Below, piece after piece: positions 8,831-16,879 of a DNA stretch of 64,000 nt. A program made the translations under genes and the position numbers. Location of the stretch: the NCBI GenBank assembly GCA_022041995.1, contig CP074390.1, positions 2,542,001-2,606,000 of the forward strand, written 5' to 3'. Below the pieces are notes generated by a model. The model worked only from the letters and a program-made list of their open reading frames with translations, ran no database searches and was not told the DNA's origin. Position 1 is the stretch's first letter; each line of letters begins with the position of its first letter. Origin of the DNA: Cupriavidus necator (lineage in GTDB: Bacteria > Pseudomonadota > Gammaproteobacteria > Burkholderiales > Burkholderiaceae).

Positions 8831-10465
8831 ATGCCCACCGATTTCGACAGCGGCCTGGCCCGCAACGCGGCCAACTTCGTGCCGCTTACGCCCATCGACT
8901 TCCTGGTCCGCGCCGCCGAGGTGTACGGCGAGCGCCTGGCCATCGTGCACGGCCCGCTGCGCCAGAACTGGCGCGACACCTATGCGCGCGCACGGCGCCT
9001 GGCCAGCGCGCTGGCGCGTGCCGGCATCGGCAAGGGCGATACCGTGGCCGCGCTGCTGCCCAATACGCCGGCCATGGTGGAGGCGCATTTCGGCGTGCCG
9101 ATGGCCGGTGCCGTGCTCAATGCGCTGAATATCCGCCTCGACGCCGCCAACCTGGTCTTCATGCTGCGCCATGGCGAGGCGCGCGTTCTGCTGGCCGATA
9201 CCGAGTTTGCCGACCTGGCGCGCCGGATGGCGCTGGAAATTCCCGGCTTGAAGGTCATTGCCGTGCATGACGTGCTCGGCCCGCAAGAGGCGCCGTTCGG
9301 CGACGCCGATTACGAAGCGTTCCTCGCCTCGGGCGACCCGGACTACGCGTGGCACATGCCGGCCGACGAGTGGGAAGCCATCGCGCTGAACTACACCTCG
9401 GGCACCACCGGCGACCCCAAGGGCGTGGTCTACCACCACCGCGGCGCGGCCATCAATGCCGTATCGAATATCCTCGAATGGGACCTGCCTAAGCACCCGG
9501 TCTACCTGTGGACCCTGCCGATGTTCCACTGCAATGGCTGGTGCTTCCCGTGGACCATTGCGGCGCGCGCGGGCGTCAACGTGTGCCTGCGCAAGTTCGA
9601 GCCCAGGCTGGTGTTCGACCTGATGCGCGAAGAGGGCGTGACGCACTACTGCGCCGCGCCGATCGTGCATACCGCGCTGGTCAATGCGCCCGCCGCGTGG
9701 CGCGAGGGCGTGCGCGGCCCGGTGCGCGGCATGGTGGCCGGCGCACCGCCGCCGGCCGCGGTGCTGGCGCAGATGGAGGCGATGGGGTTCGATCTGACCC
9801 ATGTCTATGGCCTGACCGAAGTCTATGGCCCGGCCGCTGTCTGCGCCGAGCAGGATGACTGGAGCACGCTGTCCGAGCAGGACCGCGCGGTCAAGAAGGC
9901 GCGCCAGGGCGTGCGCTATCACCTGCAGTCGCAGGTGGCGGTGCTCGATCCCGATTCAATGCAGCCCGTGCCGGCCGATGGCGAGACCATCGGCGAGATC
10001 ATGTTCCGCGGCAATATCTGCATGAAGGGCTACCTCAAGAACGAGAAGGCCACGCGCGAAGCCTTTGCCGGCGGCTGGTTCCATACCGGCGACCTGGGCG
10101 TGTGCATGCCCGACGGCTATATCAAAATCAAGGACCGCAGCAAGGACATCATTATTTCCGGCGGCGAGAACATCTCCAGCGTGGAGGTGGAGGACGCACT
10201 CTACCGGCATCCCGCGGTGCTGGCCGCGGCGGTGGTGGCGCAGCCCGATGCCAGGTGGGGCGAGACCCCATGCGCGTTTGTCGAACTGAAAGACGGCGCC
10301 AGCGTCAGCGCGGAAGAACTGATCGCGCATTGCCGCACGCTGCTGGCGGGTTTCAAGGTGCCCAAGGCGGTTTACTTCGGGCCGCTGCCCAAGACCTCGA
10401 CCGGCAAGATCCAGAAGTTCGAACTGCGACGCAAGGTGAAATCGGATTCGGCGATCGACGTTTGA
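8831..10465 (+). CDS. AMP-forming acyl-CoA synthetase
   Basis: A 544-residue member of the ANL adenylating family that activates a carboxylic acid to its CoA thioester through an acyl-AMP. The P-loop YTSGTTGDPKGV is near residue 187, the YGLTEVYGPAAVC motif near residue 323, HTGDLG near 419, and the C-terminal catalytic lysine lies in KTSTGKIQKFELR near 520. The overall pattern is closest to the medium/short-chain FadD-like group that includes methylmercaptopropionate-CoA ligases. The start MPTDFDSGLARN at 8831 fits the family; the longer frame is non-homologous. It is divergent from the Crp/Fnr gene. Substrate unassigned. Confidence 0.92.
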   Translation: MPTDFDSGLARNAANFVPLTPIDFLVRAAEVYGERLAIVHGPLRQNWRDTYARARRLASALARAGIGKGDTVAALLPNTPAMVEAHFGVPMAGAVLNALNIRLDAANLVFMLRHGEARVLLADTEFADLARRMALEIPGLKVIAVHDVLGPQEAPFGDADYEAFLASGDPDYAWHMPADEWEAIALNYTSGTTGDPKGVVYHHRGAAINAVSNILEWDLPKHPVYLWTLPMFHCNGWCFPWTIAARAGVNVCLRKFEPRLVFDLMREEGVTHYCAAPIVHTALVNAPAAWREGVRGPVRGMVAGAPPPAAVLAQMEAMGFDLTHVYGLTEVYGPAAVCAEQDDWSTLSEQDRAVKKARQGVRYHLQSQVAVLDPDSMQPVPADGETIGEIMFRGNICMKGYLKNEKATREAFAGGWFHTGDLGVCMPDGYIKIKDRSKDIIISGGENISSVEVEDALYRHPAVLAAAVVAQPDARWGETPCAFVELKDGASVSAEELIAHCRTLLAGFKVPKAVYFGPLPKTSTGKIQKFELRRKVKSDSAIDV

Positions 10466-10469
10466 TGGG

Positions 10470-10742
10470 CTAGTGCAGTGCCGCGTCATCGGCATCGTGC
10501 AGGGTGGCAAGGTGCGTGTCGATGGCCTCGCGCCCCCAGGCGACGCCGGCGCGCGTGGCGTCGGCCGCGCAGCCAAAGTGCGTCTGTGCGGCCGGCCAGG
10601 GCAGCGCCAGCTTGTTGCCGTGATGCCAGACTTCCGCGCGCAGCGTCCACCAGCCGTCGTGCTGGCCACCATAGCGCAGCGCCGCGACATGGATGCGGTG
10701 GCCGCGGTATGTCACGTTCTGGTCAAGCCATCCGCTGGGCAT
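10470..10742 (-). CDS. Small conserved hypothetical protein
   Basis: A 90-residue soluble protein, rich in Trp and His (GGQHDGWWTLRAEVWHHGNK), with no signal peptide or membrane segment. The start at 10742 has only a weak ribosome-binding site. It ends 4 bp after the convergent acyl-CoA synthetase stop. It lies 24 bp downstream of the 92-residue gene at 10767-11045, likely as one transcript. No family is recognised. Confidence 0.6.
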   Translation of the reverse strand: MPSGWLDQNVTYRGHRIHVAALRYGGQHDGWWTLRAEVWHHGNKLALPWPAAQTHFGCAADATRAGVAWGREAIDTHLATLHDADDAALH

Positions 10743-10766
10743 GGGCGTCAGGCGTTTCGGTGCAGT

Positions 10767-11045
10767 TCAGCGCGCCCGCATCTCGGCAGGGATGCCAGGT
10801 TTGCGCGGGCGGTGCCAGTCCTGCTCGATGTCGGGGAATACCTCGCACTCGCCCCGCACGATGTTCTCAATGGTGGCACATACGCATTCGGTGCCGCGCG
10901 GCCCCACGCAGACCAGGCTGCGCGGATGATCGGTGTGCTGCGGGATGGCATAGACGTGCATGCCCTCGCGGAAGAGCGGATGCTTGCTGAGGCGCTCGTT
11001 CATCAGTTCAACGAAGCGCTGCGGAGTGACGACCGGCTTATCCAT
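10767..11045 (-). CDS. Small conserved hypothetical protein
   Basis: A 92-residue soluble protein (MDKPVVTPQRFVELMNERL...) with two cysteines in the VCVGPRGTECVCATIENIV region. AGGAG is well placed before the ATG at 11045. No signal peptide or domain is recognised. It probably forms a two-gene unit with the 90-residue gene downstream. Confidence 0.65.
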   Translation of the reverse strand: MDKPVVTPQRFVELMNERLSKHPLFREGMHVYAIPQHTDHPRSLVCVGPRGTECVCATIENIVRGECEVFPDIEQDWHRPRKPGIPAEMRAR

Positions 11046-11283
11046 TGCATGCTCCTGCGGCCTTGCCCACCATGCCCGTTTCTAGGGGCGGCACGGCGAC
11101 CAGGTCAGTTAAGGCCAGGAATATGACAGGCAGGTGGCAGGAAGCGCCCCGGGCAGCAGAGGTTGCCCGGGCGTGGCCGGAACGGAAAACCGCGGGTAAT
11201 GCGTACCCCGCGTTGCCACTGCCACGCCTTCAGACTAGGACACGCGGCAAGTAGTGCAAGTGTTGCGCGATGCCGCCGACGCT

Positions 11284-11532
11284 TCAGGTGGCGTGCAGTT
11301 CGCCTGCGGCGCGCGGACCGTTCAGTATGCCGTTGCCGGCGGCCCAGCAGGCGGCCTCGGCCTCGGCACGGGAACCGTAGGTGGATGGCGCTGCGACGGT
11401 GCAATCCTCGTCGGCGGCGCCGCAGCGCTCTTCCATGACGATGCGCCAGGTGAACTGGCCGGGTGCATCTTCAAGGATGTGAAGCACCAATGTGCGGTGA
11501 TCGTCAGTCAGCGTGAGGGGCAAAGTCGACAT
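11284..11532 (-). CDS. Small conserved hypothetical protein
   Basis: An 82-residue protein starting MSTLPLTLTDDHRTLVLHILEDAPGQF, with GGGAGA upstream of the ATG at 11532. It has no signal peptide. It carries a C-terminal helix rich in Ala (SRAEAEAACWAAGNGIL) and a CGAADEDC pair of cysteines. It is divergent from the AGE-family gene. No function is recognised. Confidence 0.6.
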   Translation of the reverse strand: MSTLPLTLTDDHRTLVLHILEDAPGQFTWRIVMEERCGAADEDCTVAAPSTYGSRAEAEAACWAAGNGILNGPRAAGELHAT

Positions 11533-11668
11533 GGGTGTCTCCCATTCGTGGGGGGCGCCATTGATGCTAGCAACTGGACGCCGCAAATGCCATGACTGTC
11601 TTGCGGCCGCGGCATGGCAAGATACGGCCTTTGCGGCTTCCGCCGCGCCTGTACTTCCTCGCCAGATC

Positions 11669-12799
11669 ATGCCCATCTCGCCTGAGCTCAGCCAACGGGT
11701 CGCCGCCCTGACGGCACATTACGATGCCACCGTGCTGCCGCTGTGGACCGCCAGCGGCTGGAATGCCGACCTGCTGTTGCCCTACGAGGCACTCGACGGC
11801 GCCAGCGCCGCGCCGTTGCCGCCGGCCCGCTATCGCGCCATGGCGTGCGCCCGCCAGCTCTATGTGTTCTCGCTGGCCGGCGACCATGCGCATGCCGATA
11901 CGCTCTTCGGCTCGCTGCAGGCCTACTTCGGCAATGGCGAGGGCGCGTGGATATACAGCGTCGACCCGGCCGGCACGGCGCTCGATGCCACGCGCGACCT
12001 TTACACCCATGCCTTCGTGATCTTTGCCTGCGCCACTTACCACGCGCGGCGCGGCAACCCCGATGCGCTCGACGTGCTCGATGAAACCGTCGATATCGTC
12101 GAGGACCGCTTCGCCGATGGCGAGGGCCTGTACCAGGCCGCGCTCACCGAGCATTTCCGGCCCAAGGGCACCGGCGTGCTGCAGAACCCCATCATGCACC
12201 TGACCGAGGCCTACCTGGCCGCGCTGGATGCGACCGGGGACGAGTGGTATGCGGAGCGCCTGCGCGAGATCGCGATGGCCGTGCATGAACGCTTTGTCGA
12301 CCCGTCCAGCGGCTGCATTGCCGAGCTGCCACAGGGCAGCCCCGGCAACCGCATCGAACCGGGCCACCAGTTCGAGTGGTTCTCGCTGGTGGCAGGCCGG
12401 CCGGCGCTGTTCGGGGACCTGCCGCTGGCCGATACGCTGCACCAGGCCTTTGCCTTTGCCCGGCGCCACGGCGTGGAGCCGTCGACGCAGGGCGTCAGCG
12501 CGGCACTGGACGCCGATGGTTCCATGCTGGACGACACCCAGCGCATCTGGGCGCAGACCGAGTACGCGCGCGCGCTCGCCGTGCATGGCGCGCCGGAGTC
12601 GATCGCGGCGCTTGAAGCCTGGACGCAGCAGTTCCGCAGCCGCTTCCTGCACGGCAACGGCTGGCATGAATGCCTGGCGCGCTCGGGCAGCGTGGTGCGC
12701 GCCGAGATGCCGTCGACCTCGCCGTACCACCTGGCGACGTCCTACTCGGCGCTCGCCGCGCTGACCGGCGCGGCGTGGCCGGCCCCGCTCGGGGCTTAG
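11669..12799 (+). CDS. AGE-family epimerase/isomerase (N-acylglucosamine 2-epimerase fold)
   Basis: A 376-residue (alpha/alpha)6-barrel protein of the acylglucosamine 2-epimerase family. Diagnostic stretches are RDLYTHAFVIFA (about residue 110), NPIMHLTEAYLAALDATGD (about 174), EPGHQFEWFSLV (about 230) and RIWAQTEYARALA (about 291), which bring the catalytic histidines and arginines of the barrel together. Relatives isomerise aldose and ketose sugars (mannose/fructose, cellobiose, GlcNAc/ManNAc). The start at MPISPE is chosen over an earlier in-frame start that has no homology. It is a stand-alone gene; which sugar it uses is not evident. Confidence 0.85.
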   Translation: MPISPELSQRVAALTAHYDATVLPLWTASGWNADLLLPYEALDGASAAPLPPARYRAMACARQLYVFSLAGDHAHADTLFGSLQAYFGNGEGAWIYSVDPAGTALDATRDLYTHAFVIFACATYHARRGNPDALDVLDETVDIVEDRFADGEGLYQAALTEHFRPKGTGVLQNPIMHLTEAYLAALDATGDEWYAERLREIAMAVHERFVDPSSGCIAELPQGSPGNRIEPGHQFEWFSLVAGRPALFGDLPLADTLHQAFAFARRHGVEPSTQGVSAALDADGSMLDDTQRIWAQTEYARALAVHGAPESIAALEAWTQQFRSRFLHGNGWHECLARSGSVVRAEMPSTSPYHLATSYSALAALTGAAWPAPLGA

Positions 12800-13012
12800 G
12801 CCGCCCTGCGGCGGCAGCGGCGCAGGCGGCTACCGTGCTCTTATCAATTTTTTGCAGTCGTCGGTGAGCACCTCGCCTACACTCAAGCCCGCGCTCCGGC
12901 CCGTGCTGTTGTTCTTCTCAACCACTGGTCGTCGTTCTGAAGTTACGGGCCGGGGCGCACCTGGCAACGGTGGGCGCGCCGGTCCTGGTACACGTACCGG
13001 TGGGCGCCGGAT

Positions 13013-13246
13013 TCAGTGCTGCGTGGCCGCGGCATGCGACAGTTGCTGCCGCGATGGCGTTGTCCGGGACATGGCGCTTGCCGGAAGCACGGATGGGTCC
13101 GCCGGCCTCACGCGGGTCGCCATCTGTTCGACGCGCCGCACGGCCTGGACCTCGGCGTGGTCGTTCAGGATCAGGCACAGCAGCGTCAGCAAGGCTGCCG
13201 CGATCATGCTCAGTGCGATCCAGCCCAGGCAGTGCTTGCGTTCCAT
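13013..13246 (-). CDS. Small single-span membrane protein
   Basis: A 77-residue frame with a convincing membrane segment at about residues 8-28 (LGWIALSMIAAALLTLLCLIL) and a hydrophilic tail. No strong Shine-Dalgarno sequence precedes the ATG at 13246. It lies in a 540-bp space between the AGE gene and the 122-residue protein, where nothing else is supported. Function unknown. Confidence 0.45.
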   Translation of the reverse strand: MERKHCLGWIALSMIAAALLTLLCLILNDHAEVQAVRRVEQMATRVRPADPSVLPASAMSRTTPSRQQLSHAAATQH

Positions 13247-13343
13247 GATTGGCGGGTAGGGGGCGTTATCAGAGCGCGAAGTTTACGCGCCCGCGCGCAA
13301 TGCAACTGTCAATCTTTGCAAACGCCGCCCGCCGCCCGGCCCG

Positions 13344-13712
13344 CTATTCCGTCACGCCGTTTTCATGCAGCAGCCGCTCGCATTCTTCCAGCATGTCGTA
13401 GGCAAACGCGGACTGGTAGTTGGGATCGAGGGCTTCCATCATCTCGTGCGCAGCATAGAGGCCGGCCTCGCGTGACAGGGTCTCAGCCAGCTGGCGTGCA
13501 AACTGGTCGCTCAGTTCGGACAACAGACGCCGCTCGGACAGCGGCAACTGCAGCTTCGAGCGCGACAGCCATTCGCCGGCCAGCGTCGCACCCTGGGCGT
13601 CGGTCATCCATTGGCGGTGTTCGTAGTAGGCCGACAGCCGTTCGGCGGCCAGTGCGAACAGCAGCGCCTTGCGGGTATTGAAATCGATCCTGGGCGGTGG
13701 GGCGAGGGTCAT
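13344..13712 (-). CDS. Conserved hypothetical protein, mostly helical
   Basis: A 122-residue soluble, helix-rich, acidic protein (RKALLFALAAERLSAYYEHR ... MLEECERLLHENG). It has no signal peptide or recognised motif. It is 60 bp downstream of the carboxylesterase gene in the same direction, so co-transcription is possible. Confidence 0.6.
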   Translation of the reverse strand: MTLAPPPRIDFNTRKALLFALAAERLSAYYEHRQWMTDAQGATLAGEWLSRSKLQLPLSERRLLSELSDQFARQLAETLSREAGLYAAHEMMEALDPNYQSAFAYDMLEECERLLHENGVTE

Positions 13713-13772
13713 GCTTGCGGCGTGGTGCGATGCGCGGCGCAGCGGCCGGCAATCATCTTGTCAGGGAGCGGA

Positions 13773-14465
13773 TCAGGACTGCGCCGTGGCTGCCTGCGCG
13801 AAGCGCGCTGCCAGCCAGGCGCCGATGGCGGCGATCTCTTCCAGGCAGACCGAATGGCCCATCGGATAGGTGTGCCACGTCACCGGGTGCTGCCGCGCCT
13901 GCACGAAATCGCGGGCGGCGACGCCCAGCTGCAGCGGTACCACATCGTCCTGCGTGCCATGGGCGGCAAACACGGGCGTGGTGGCGTTGGCGGCGTTGGC
14001 CTCGCCCGCCAGCGCTGCCGGCGCGGGGATGTAGGTGGACAGCGCGACGATGCCGGCCAGCGTCTCGGCATGGCTCAGACCGGCAGTGTAGGCAATCGCG
14101 CCACCTTGCGAGAAGCCTGCCAGCACGATGCGGTGCGTGGGGATGCCACGGGCGTTTTCGCGCGCGATCAGTGCGCGAATGGCTTCGCATGAGGCACGGA
14201 TGCCGGCTTCGTCGGCGCGTCGGCCTGATTCATCGAGGGAATAAATGTCATACCAGGCCGGCATGACATAACCGCCGTTGCAGGTCACGGGGATAGCCGG
14301 CGCATGCGGGAAGATAAAGCGCACGCCGGGCGATGCGGGCAGGCGCAGCTCAGGCACGACCGGGGCGAAATCGCTGCCGTCGGCGCCCAGCCCATGCATC
14401 CAGATGACGGCGCAGGCGGGATTGGGCGCGGTTTCGAATTCGATCGCGGGCAGCAGTTCGCTCAT
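13773..14465 (-). CDS. Carboxylesterase/phospholipase, alpha/beta hydrolase (EstB/YpfH type)
   Basis: A 230-residue member of the carboxylesterase/phospholipase/thioesterase family. WMHGLGADGSDFAPVV near residue 23 is the oxyanion-loop motif. GFSQGG near residue 112 holds the nucleophile Ser. The Asp lies in AAHGTQDDVVP near 167, and the His in TYPMGHSVC near 200. The start at 14465 (AGGAA upstream) gives the family's usual length. It hydrolyses short-chain esters or lysophospholipids in the cytoplasm; the natural substrate is unknown. Confidence 0.9.
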   Translation of the reverse strand: MSELLPAIEFETAPNPACAVIWMHGLGADGSDFAPVVPELRLPASPGVRFIFPHAPAIPVTCNGGYVMPAWYDIYSLDESGRRADEAGIRASCEAIRALIARENARGIPTHRIVLAGFSQGGAIAYTAGLSHAETLAGIVALSTYIPAPAALAGEANAANATTPVFAAHGTQDDVVPLQLGVAARDFVQARQHPVTWHTYPMGHSVCLEEIAAIGAWLAARFAQAATAQS

Positions 14466-14555
14466 GGGGCTGGTTCCTGTGGATAGTGCGCCTGCGCGCC
14501 GCACGGGCGCCAGGCAGCGCGAGTATCGCACAGGTCGGGGCCAGCCCCGGCTGCG

Positions 14556-14840
14556 TCAGGCCGCGGACGGAACGATCGGGACCGTGGTGAGGCCGGGCGT
14601 GCGTGCCGGCAGCTCCGGCACGGCAGGCGGCGTGGCGCGGCGCTTGTCGACCACGTCTTCCACGCCCTTGGCCGCGACGTCTTCCAGGAAGGCCACCATG
14701 TCGCGGTAGTAGGCCACCTGCATCTGCGCTTCGAGCAAGCGTCTTTCGGCCTGGAACAGCGTCAGCCTCATGTCTTGCAGTTCCCTCTCGGCGATTTTCT
14801 CCGGGGTCGGCGGACTGAACAGGTTTGCAAGCCTACGCAT
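14556..14840 (-). CDS. Small coiled-coil hypothetical protein
   Basis: A 94-residue protein. Its central region (EKIAERELQDMRLTLFQAE ... VAYYRDMVAFLEDVA) is predicted to be a coiled coil, followed by a Pro-rich tail. GGAGGTA lies nine bases before the ATG at 14840, a strong ribosome-binding site. The gene stands alone. No family is recognised. Confidence 0.65.
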   Translation of the reverse strand: MRRLANLFSPPTPEKIAERELQDMRLTLFQAERRLLEAQMQVAYYRDMVAFLEDVAAKGVEDVVDKRRATPPAVPELPARTPGLTTVPIVPSAA

Positions 14841-15023
14841 GGCAGTACCTCCAGTGCTGTCAATGGCGAAATTGCGATGCTCGTGCCATGGCGTCCAATA
14901 TAGACAAGAATCCGGCAGAAAGTCTCTCAGGCACCTCGCCGTGGCGCCTCGCCCACAAGGATGATTGCCGGTGGCGGACGTCTGCGGTAGATTGTCCGGC
15001 CAGGGTCCGGCCGTCCCGCAACC

Positions 15024-16028
15024 CTACTGCCCGCGCTTGCCGCTTGCTGTCGCCAACGTGCCTGTGCGACTGCCCGGTGTGCCTGCCTGATCCGTGTTTC
15101 CAGGTGGATCGCCCTCATATTTCGCGTCGTTTCCTGCCAACAGTGCCTGCACGGCATCGCCGTCCTGCGCGCGCACAAAGCGCAGGATCGGCGGCCAGAA
15201 TGCATCGATATGTTCCGGCAGGATGGCTGCGTCATGCGGCATGGCTTCCAGCATCACCAGGGCATGCAGATGCCTGGCCGCACGGGCCACGCGTTCAGCG
15301 TGGGGTGGGACGATCACCGCGTCGTCTCGGCTGTGCACCACCAGCAGTGGCCGCTCCAGCCGGCTGGCACGCGCGGCGTTGTTCCACGGATCCGGCAGCA
15401 GCCACGCGGCCCATGCGGGGATGCGCCCGGTCTGCACCGCGGCCAGGCGCGCCGAACTGAAGCCCGCCGCAATGACATAGCCATCGGGCTGCGGATTGAA
15501 GCGCTGTGCCACCTCCAGCAGGATGCCCGATCCCAGCGAATGCCCCAGCACCACGCGCCGTTTTGCCTGCGGCGTGGCCGCCAGGAATTGCCGGTAGGCG
15601 GCCAGCGCATCCTCGCGCAGACGGCGCACGCTTGGCCGCCCGCTGCTGCGGCCGTAGCCGCTGTAATCGAAGACATAGGAGGCGATGCCCGCGCCGGCCA
15701 ACATGGTCTGGACTGGTGTCCAGTCAGGCAGGCTCTCATTGTCGCCGTGGCACACCATCAGCGCCGGCGCTTCGGGGTCCGCGGCCGGCATGAAGGCGGC
15801 GTGCAGGATCCGGTTGCCGCTGGCAAACGTGGCATGGCGCACTGTCAGGGCTGAAATGTCGGGTGCTGCCGCATCCTTTGTTTCATCCGTCAGCGTGACA
15901 AAGGCTTTGCGTTCCACCGCACGAAACAGTAGGTGGCGCGCAACACCCGCGGCCACGGCGAGTGCCGCGGCGGTGGCGAGCCAGCGGTGGCGGGATGCCG
16001 GCTGAGCGGGGCGGGAGCCTTCAGGCAT
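15024..16028 (-). CDS. Membrane-anchored alpha/beta hydrolase
   Basis: A 334-residue alpha/beta hydrolase with an N-terminal membrane anchor (RWLATAAALAVAAGVARHLLF, residues about 16-36 from this start). YSGYGRSSGRPS near residue 140 and GHSLGSG near 173 (nucleophile Ser) match the BEM46/YfhR-like group. HSRDDAVIVP near 230 supplies the Asp and MPHDAAIL the His. The start at 16028 places the anchor normally; an ATG at 16130 with an upstream GAGG would add 34 residues. It is divergent from the tandem repeat-protein cassettes. Function beyond esterase/lipase-like hydrolysis is unknown. Confidence 0.82.
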   Translation of the reverse strand: MPEGSRPAQPASRHRWLATAAALAVAAGVARHLLFRAVERKAFVTLTDETKDAAAPDISALTVRHATFASGNRILHAAFMPAADPEAPALMVCHGDNESLPDWTPVQTMLAGAGIASYVFDYSGYGRSSGRPSVRRLREDALAAYRQFLAATPQAKRRVVLGHSLGSGILLEVAQRFNPQPDGYVIAAGFSSARLAAVQTGRIPAWAAWLLPDPWNNAARASRLERPLLVVHSRDDAVIVPPHAERVARAARHLHALVMLEAMPHDAAILPEHIDAFWPPILRFVRAQDGDAVQALLAGNDAKYEGDPPGNTDQAGTPGSRTGTLATASGKRGQ

Positions 16029-16152
16029 GGCGAGGTTTCGGGAGGGCGTTCCCTTCAGGCTAGCAGGCCGCCGGCGTCCGGGTGAAGAAATGTTCATTCG
16101 CGCGCGTGCATCAAGTGAATTTTCGTCCATATCGCGCAGCCTCGGATTGCGC

Positions 16153-16167
16153 CTATCAGGCCGATAG
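16153..16167. promoter_or_regulatory. Conserved upstream dyad, cassette 1
   Basis: CTATCAGGCCGATAG is a near-perfect 15-bp dyad ending 12 bases before the -35 box. The equivalent in cassette 2 (17797-17811, CTATCGGGCCGATAG) is a perfect palindrome about the same distance from its -35. Conservation in an otherwise diverged upstream stretch suggests an activator or extra repressor site. Confidence 0.5.
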
Positions 16168-16179
16168 AAAACTTTTGCC

Positions 16180-16208
16180 TTGACTATCTACCTAGTAGTA
16201 GATAGCAT
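16180..16208 (+). promoter_or_regulatory. Cassette 1 sigma70-like promoter overlapped by operator O1
   Basis: TTGACT (16180-16185), a 17-bp spacer and TAGCAT (16203-16208) form a good sigma70-type promoter. The inverted repeat CTATCTAC-N6-GTAGATAG (16184-16205) fills the spacer and touches both boxes, so a bound dimer would exclude RNA polymerase. The same 22 bp occur in cassette 2. The expected transcription start is about 16215-16216. Confidence 0.7.
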
Positions 16209-16215
16209 TCAATCC

Positions 16216-16298
16216 ATGGCACCGCTGCACCGCCGGAAGCAAGCAAGAACGGGCGGAAAAGTGGCGATCCCATCGCATGACCGGCGCGGTCATTTTTT
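16216..16298 (+). ncRNA. Short terminated leader transcript / sRNA candidate, cassette 1
   Basis: The DNA from the predicted start point to an intrinsic terminator is conserved between the two cassettes. ATGACC-GGCGC-GGTCAT followed by six T (16277-16298) ends it. The transcript would be about 83 nt and would stop before the repeat-protein gene. It also spells a short ORF beginning MAPLHRR at the predicted +1, but the copy in cassette 2 gains one base in the hairpin loop, shifting that frame while keeping the stem. This favours a structured RNA or attenuator over a peptide. Expression is inferred. Confidence 0.45.
16277..16298 (+). terminator. Intrinsic terminator in the cassette 1 leader
   Basis: A 6-bp stem ATGACC / GGTCAT with a GGCGC loop is followed directly by TTTTTT. 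It lies between the promoter and the repeat-protein start codon, so full-length expression needs readthrough or antitermination, or an unrecognised second promoter. Confidence 0.65.
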
Positions 16299-16313
16299 CA
16301 GCACGTTATATCT

Positions 16314-16327
16314 ATCTACTGGTAGAT
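16314..16327. promoter_or_regulatory. Operator O2, cassette 1
   Basis: ATCTAC-TG-GTAGAT is a perfect dyad with the same half-site as O1. Its centre is 126 bp from that of O1, twelve helical turns, leaving both sites on the same DNA face. Confidence 0.6.
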
Positions 16328-16406
16328 GCGGTCTGGAAGAGTGACCTGCCACAGCCACTGATACCGAATTGACGCGATCCCGAAACGTCGCACCCAGGAG
16401 CCCATC

Positions 16407-16802
16407 ATGAATGCCAAGTTCGCCAAGACCCTGATCACCGCCGCCACCCTTGCCGCCGCACTGGCTGGCGGCGTGGCGCAAGCCGCCAGCGCGCAAGACA
16501 GCACCTCGGCTGGCGACAAGTACGGCTACAGCTACCGCGTCGGCAAGACCGATGCCTTTACCGACGGTGCCCGCACCGGCAAGTTCGACCCGTTCACGGA
16601 AGGTGCCCGCACCGGCAAGTTTGATCCGTACACCGACGGGGCACGCGTCGGCAAGACCGATCCCTACACGGACGGCTACCGCACCGTGGCCGGACTGGAC
16701 CGTAGTGGCGTGTCGGCCGAGCCGGCTCGCAGCTTCGACCCGTACACGGACGGCGCGCGCGTCGGCAAGTTTGACCCGTACACCGACGGCGCCCGCGCCT
16801 GA
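16407..16802 (+). CDS. Secreted DPYTDGAR-repeat protein, cassette 1
   Basis: A 131-residue exported protein. Residues 1-26 are a Sec signal peptide with cleavage after AQA. The mature part is almost entirely a 12-residue repeat, consensus (T/V)GK(F/T)DP(Y/F)T(D/E)GAR, present about six times and interrupted once by TVAGLDRSGVSAEPARS. There are no cysteines in the mature part and no membrane span, so it should be periplasmic or extracellular. GGAG stands before the ATG. It is followed by a 33-residue membrane protein and a TetR gene, and its paralogue is at 18053-18637. I recognise no characterised family. Confidence 0.85.
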   Translation: MNAKFAKTLITAATLAAALAGGVAQAASAQDSTSAGDKYGYSYRVGKTDAFTDGARTGKFDPFTEGARTGKFDPYTDGARVGKTDPYTDGYRTVAGLDRSGVSAEPARSFDPYTDGARVGKFDPYTDGARA

Positions 16803-16879
16803 TTGCTGCCGGCTGTGAGGCCGGCGGCCAACAACTTTACGGCGGCGGTCGCGCTGACTGCCGTCCGATGGAGTCCATC

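Noticed and set aside
16216..16344. Leader ORF starting MAPLHRR as a real peptide gene
   Set aside because: The copy in cassette 2 changes frame through an indel while keeping the terminator stem, and there is no ribosome-binding site. It is kept only as part of the short-RNA candidate.
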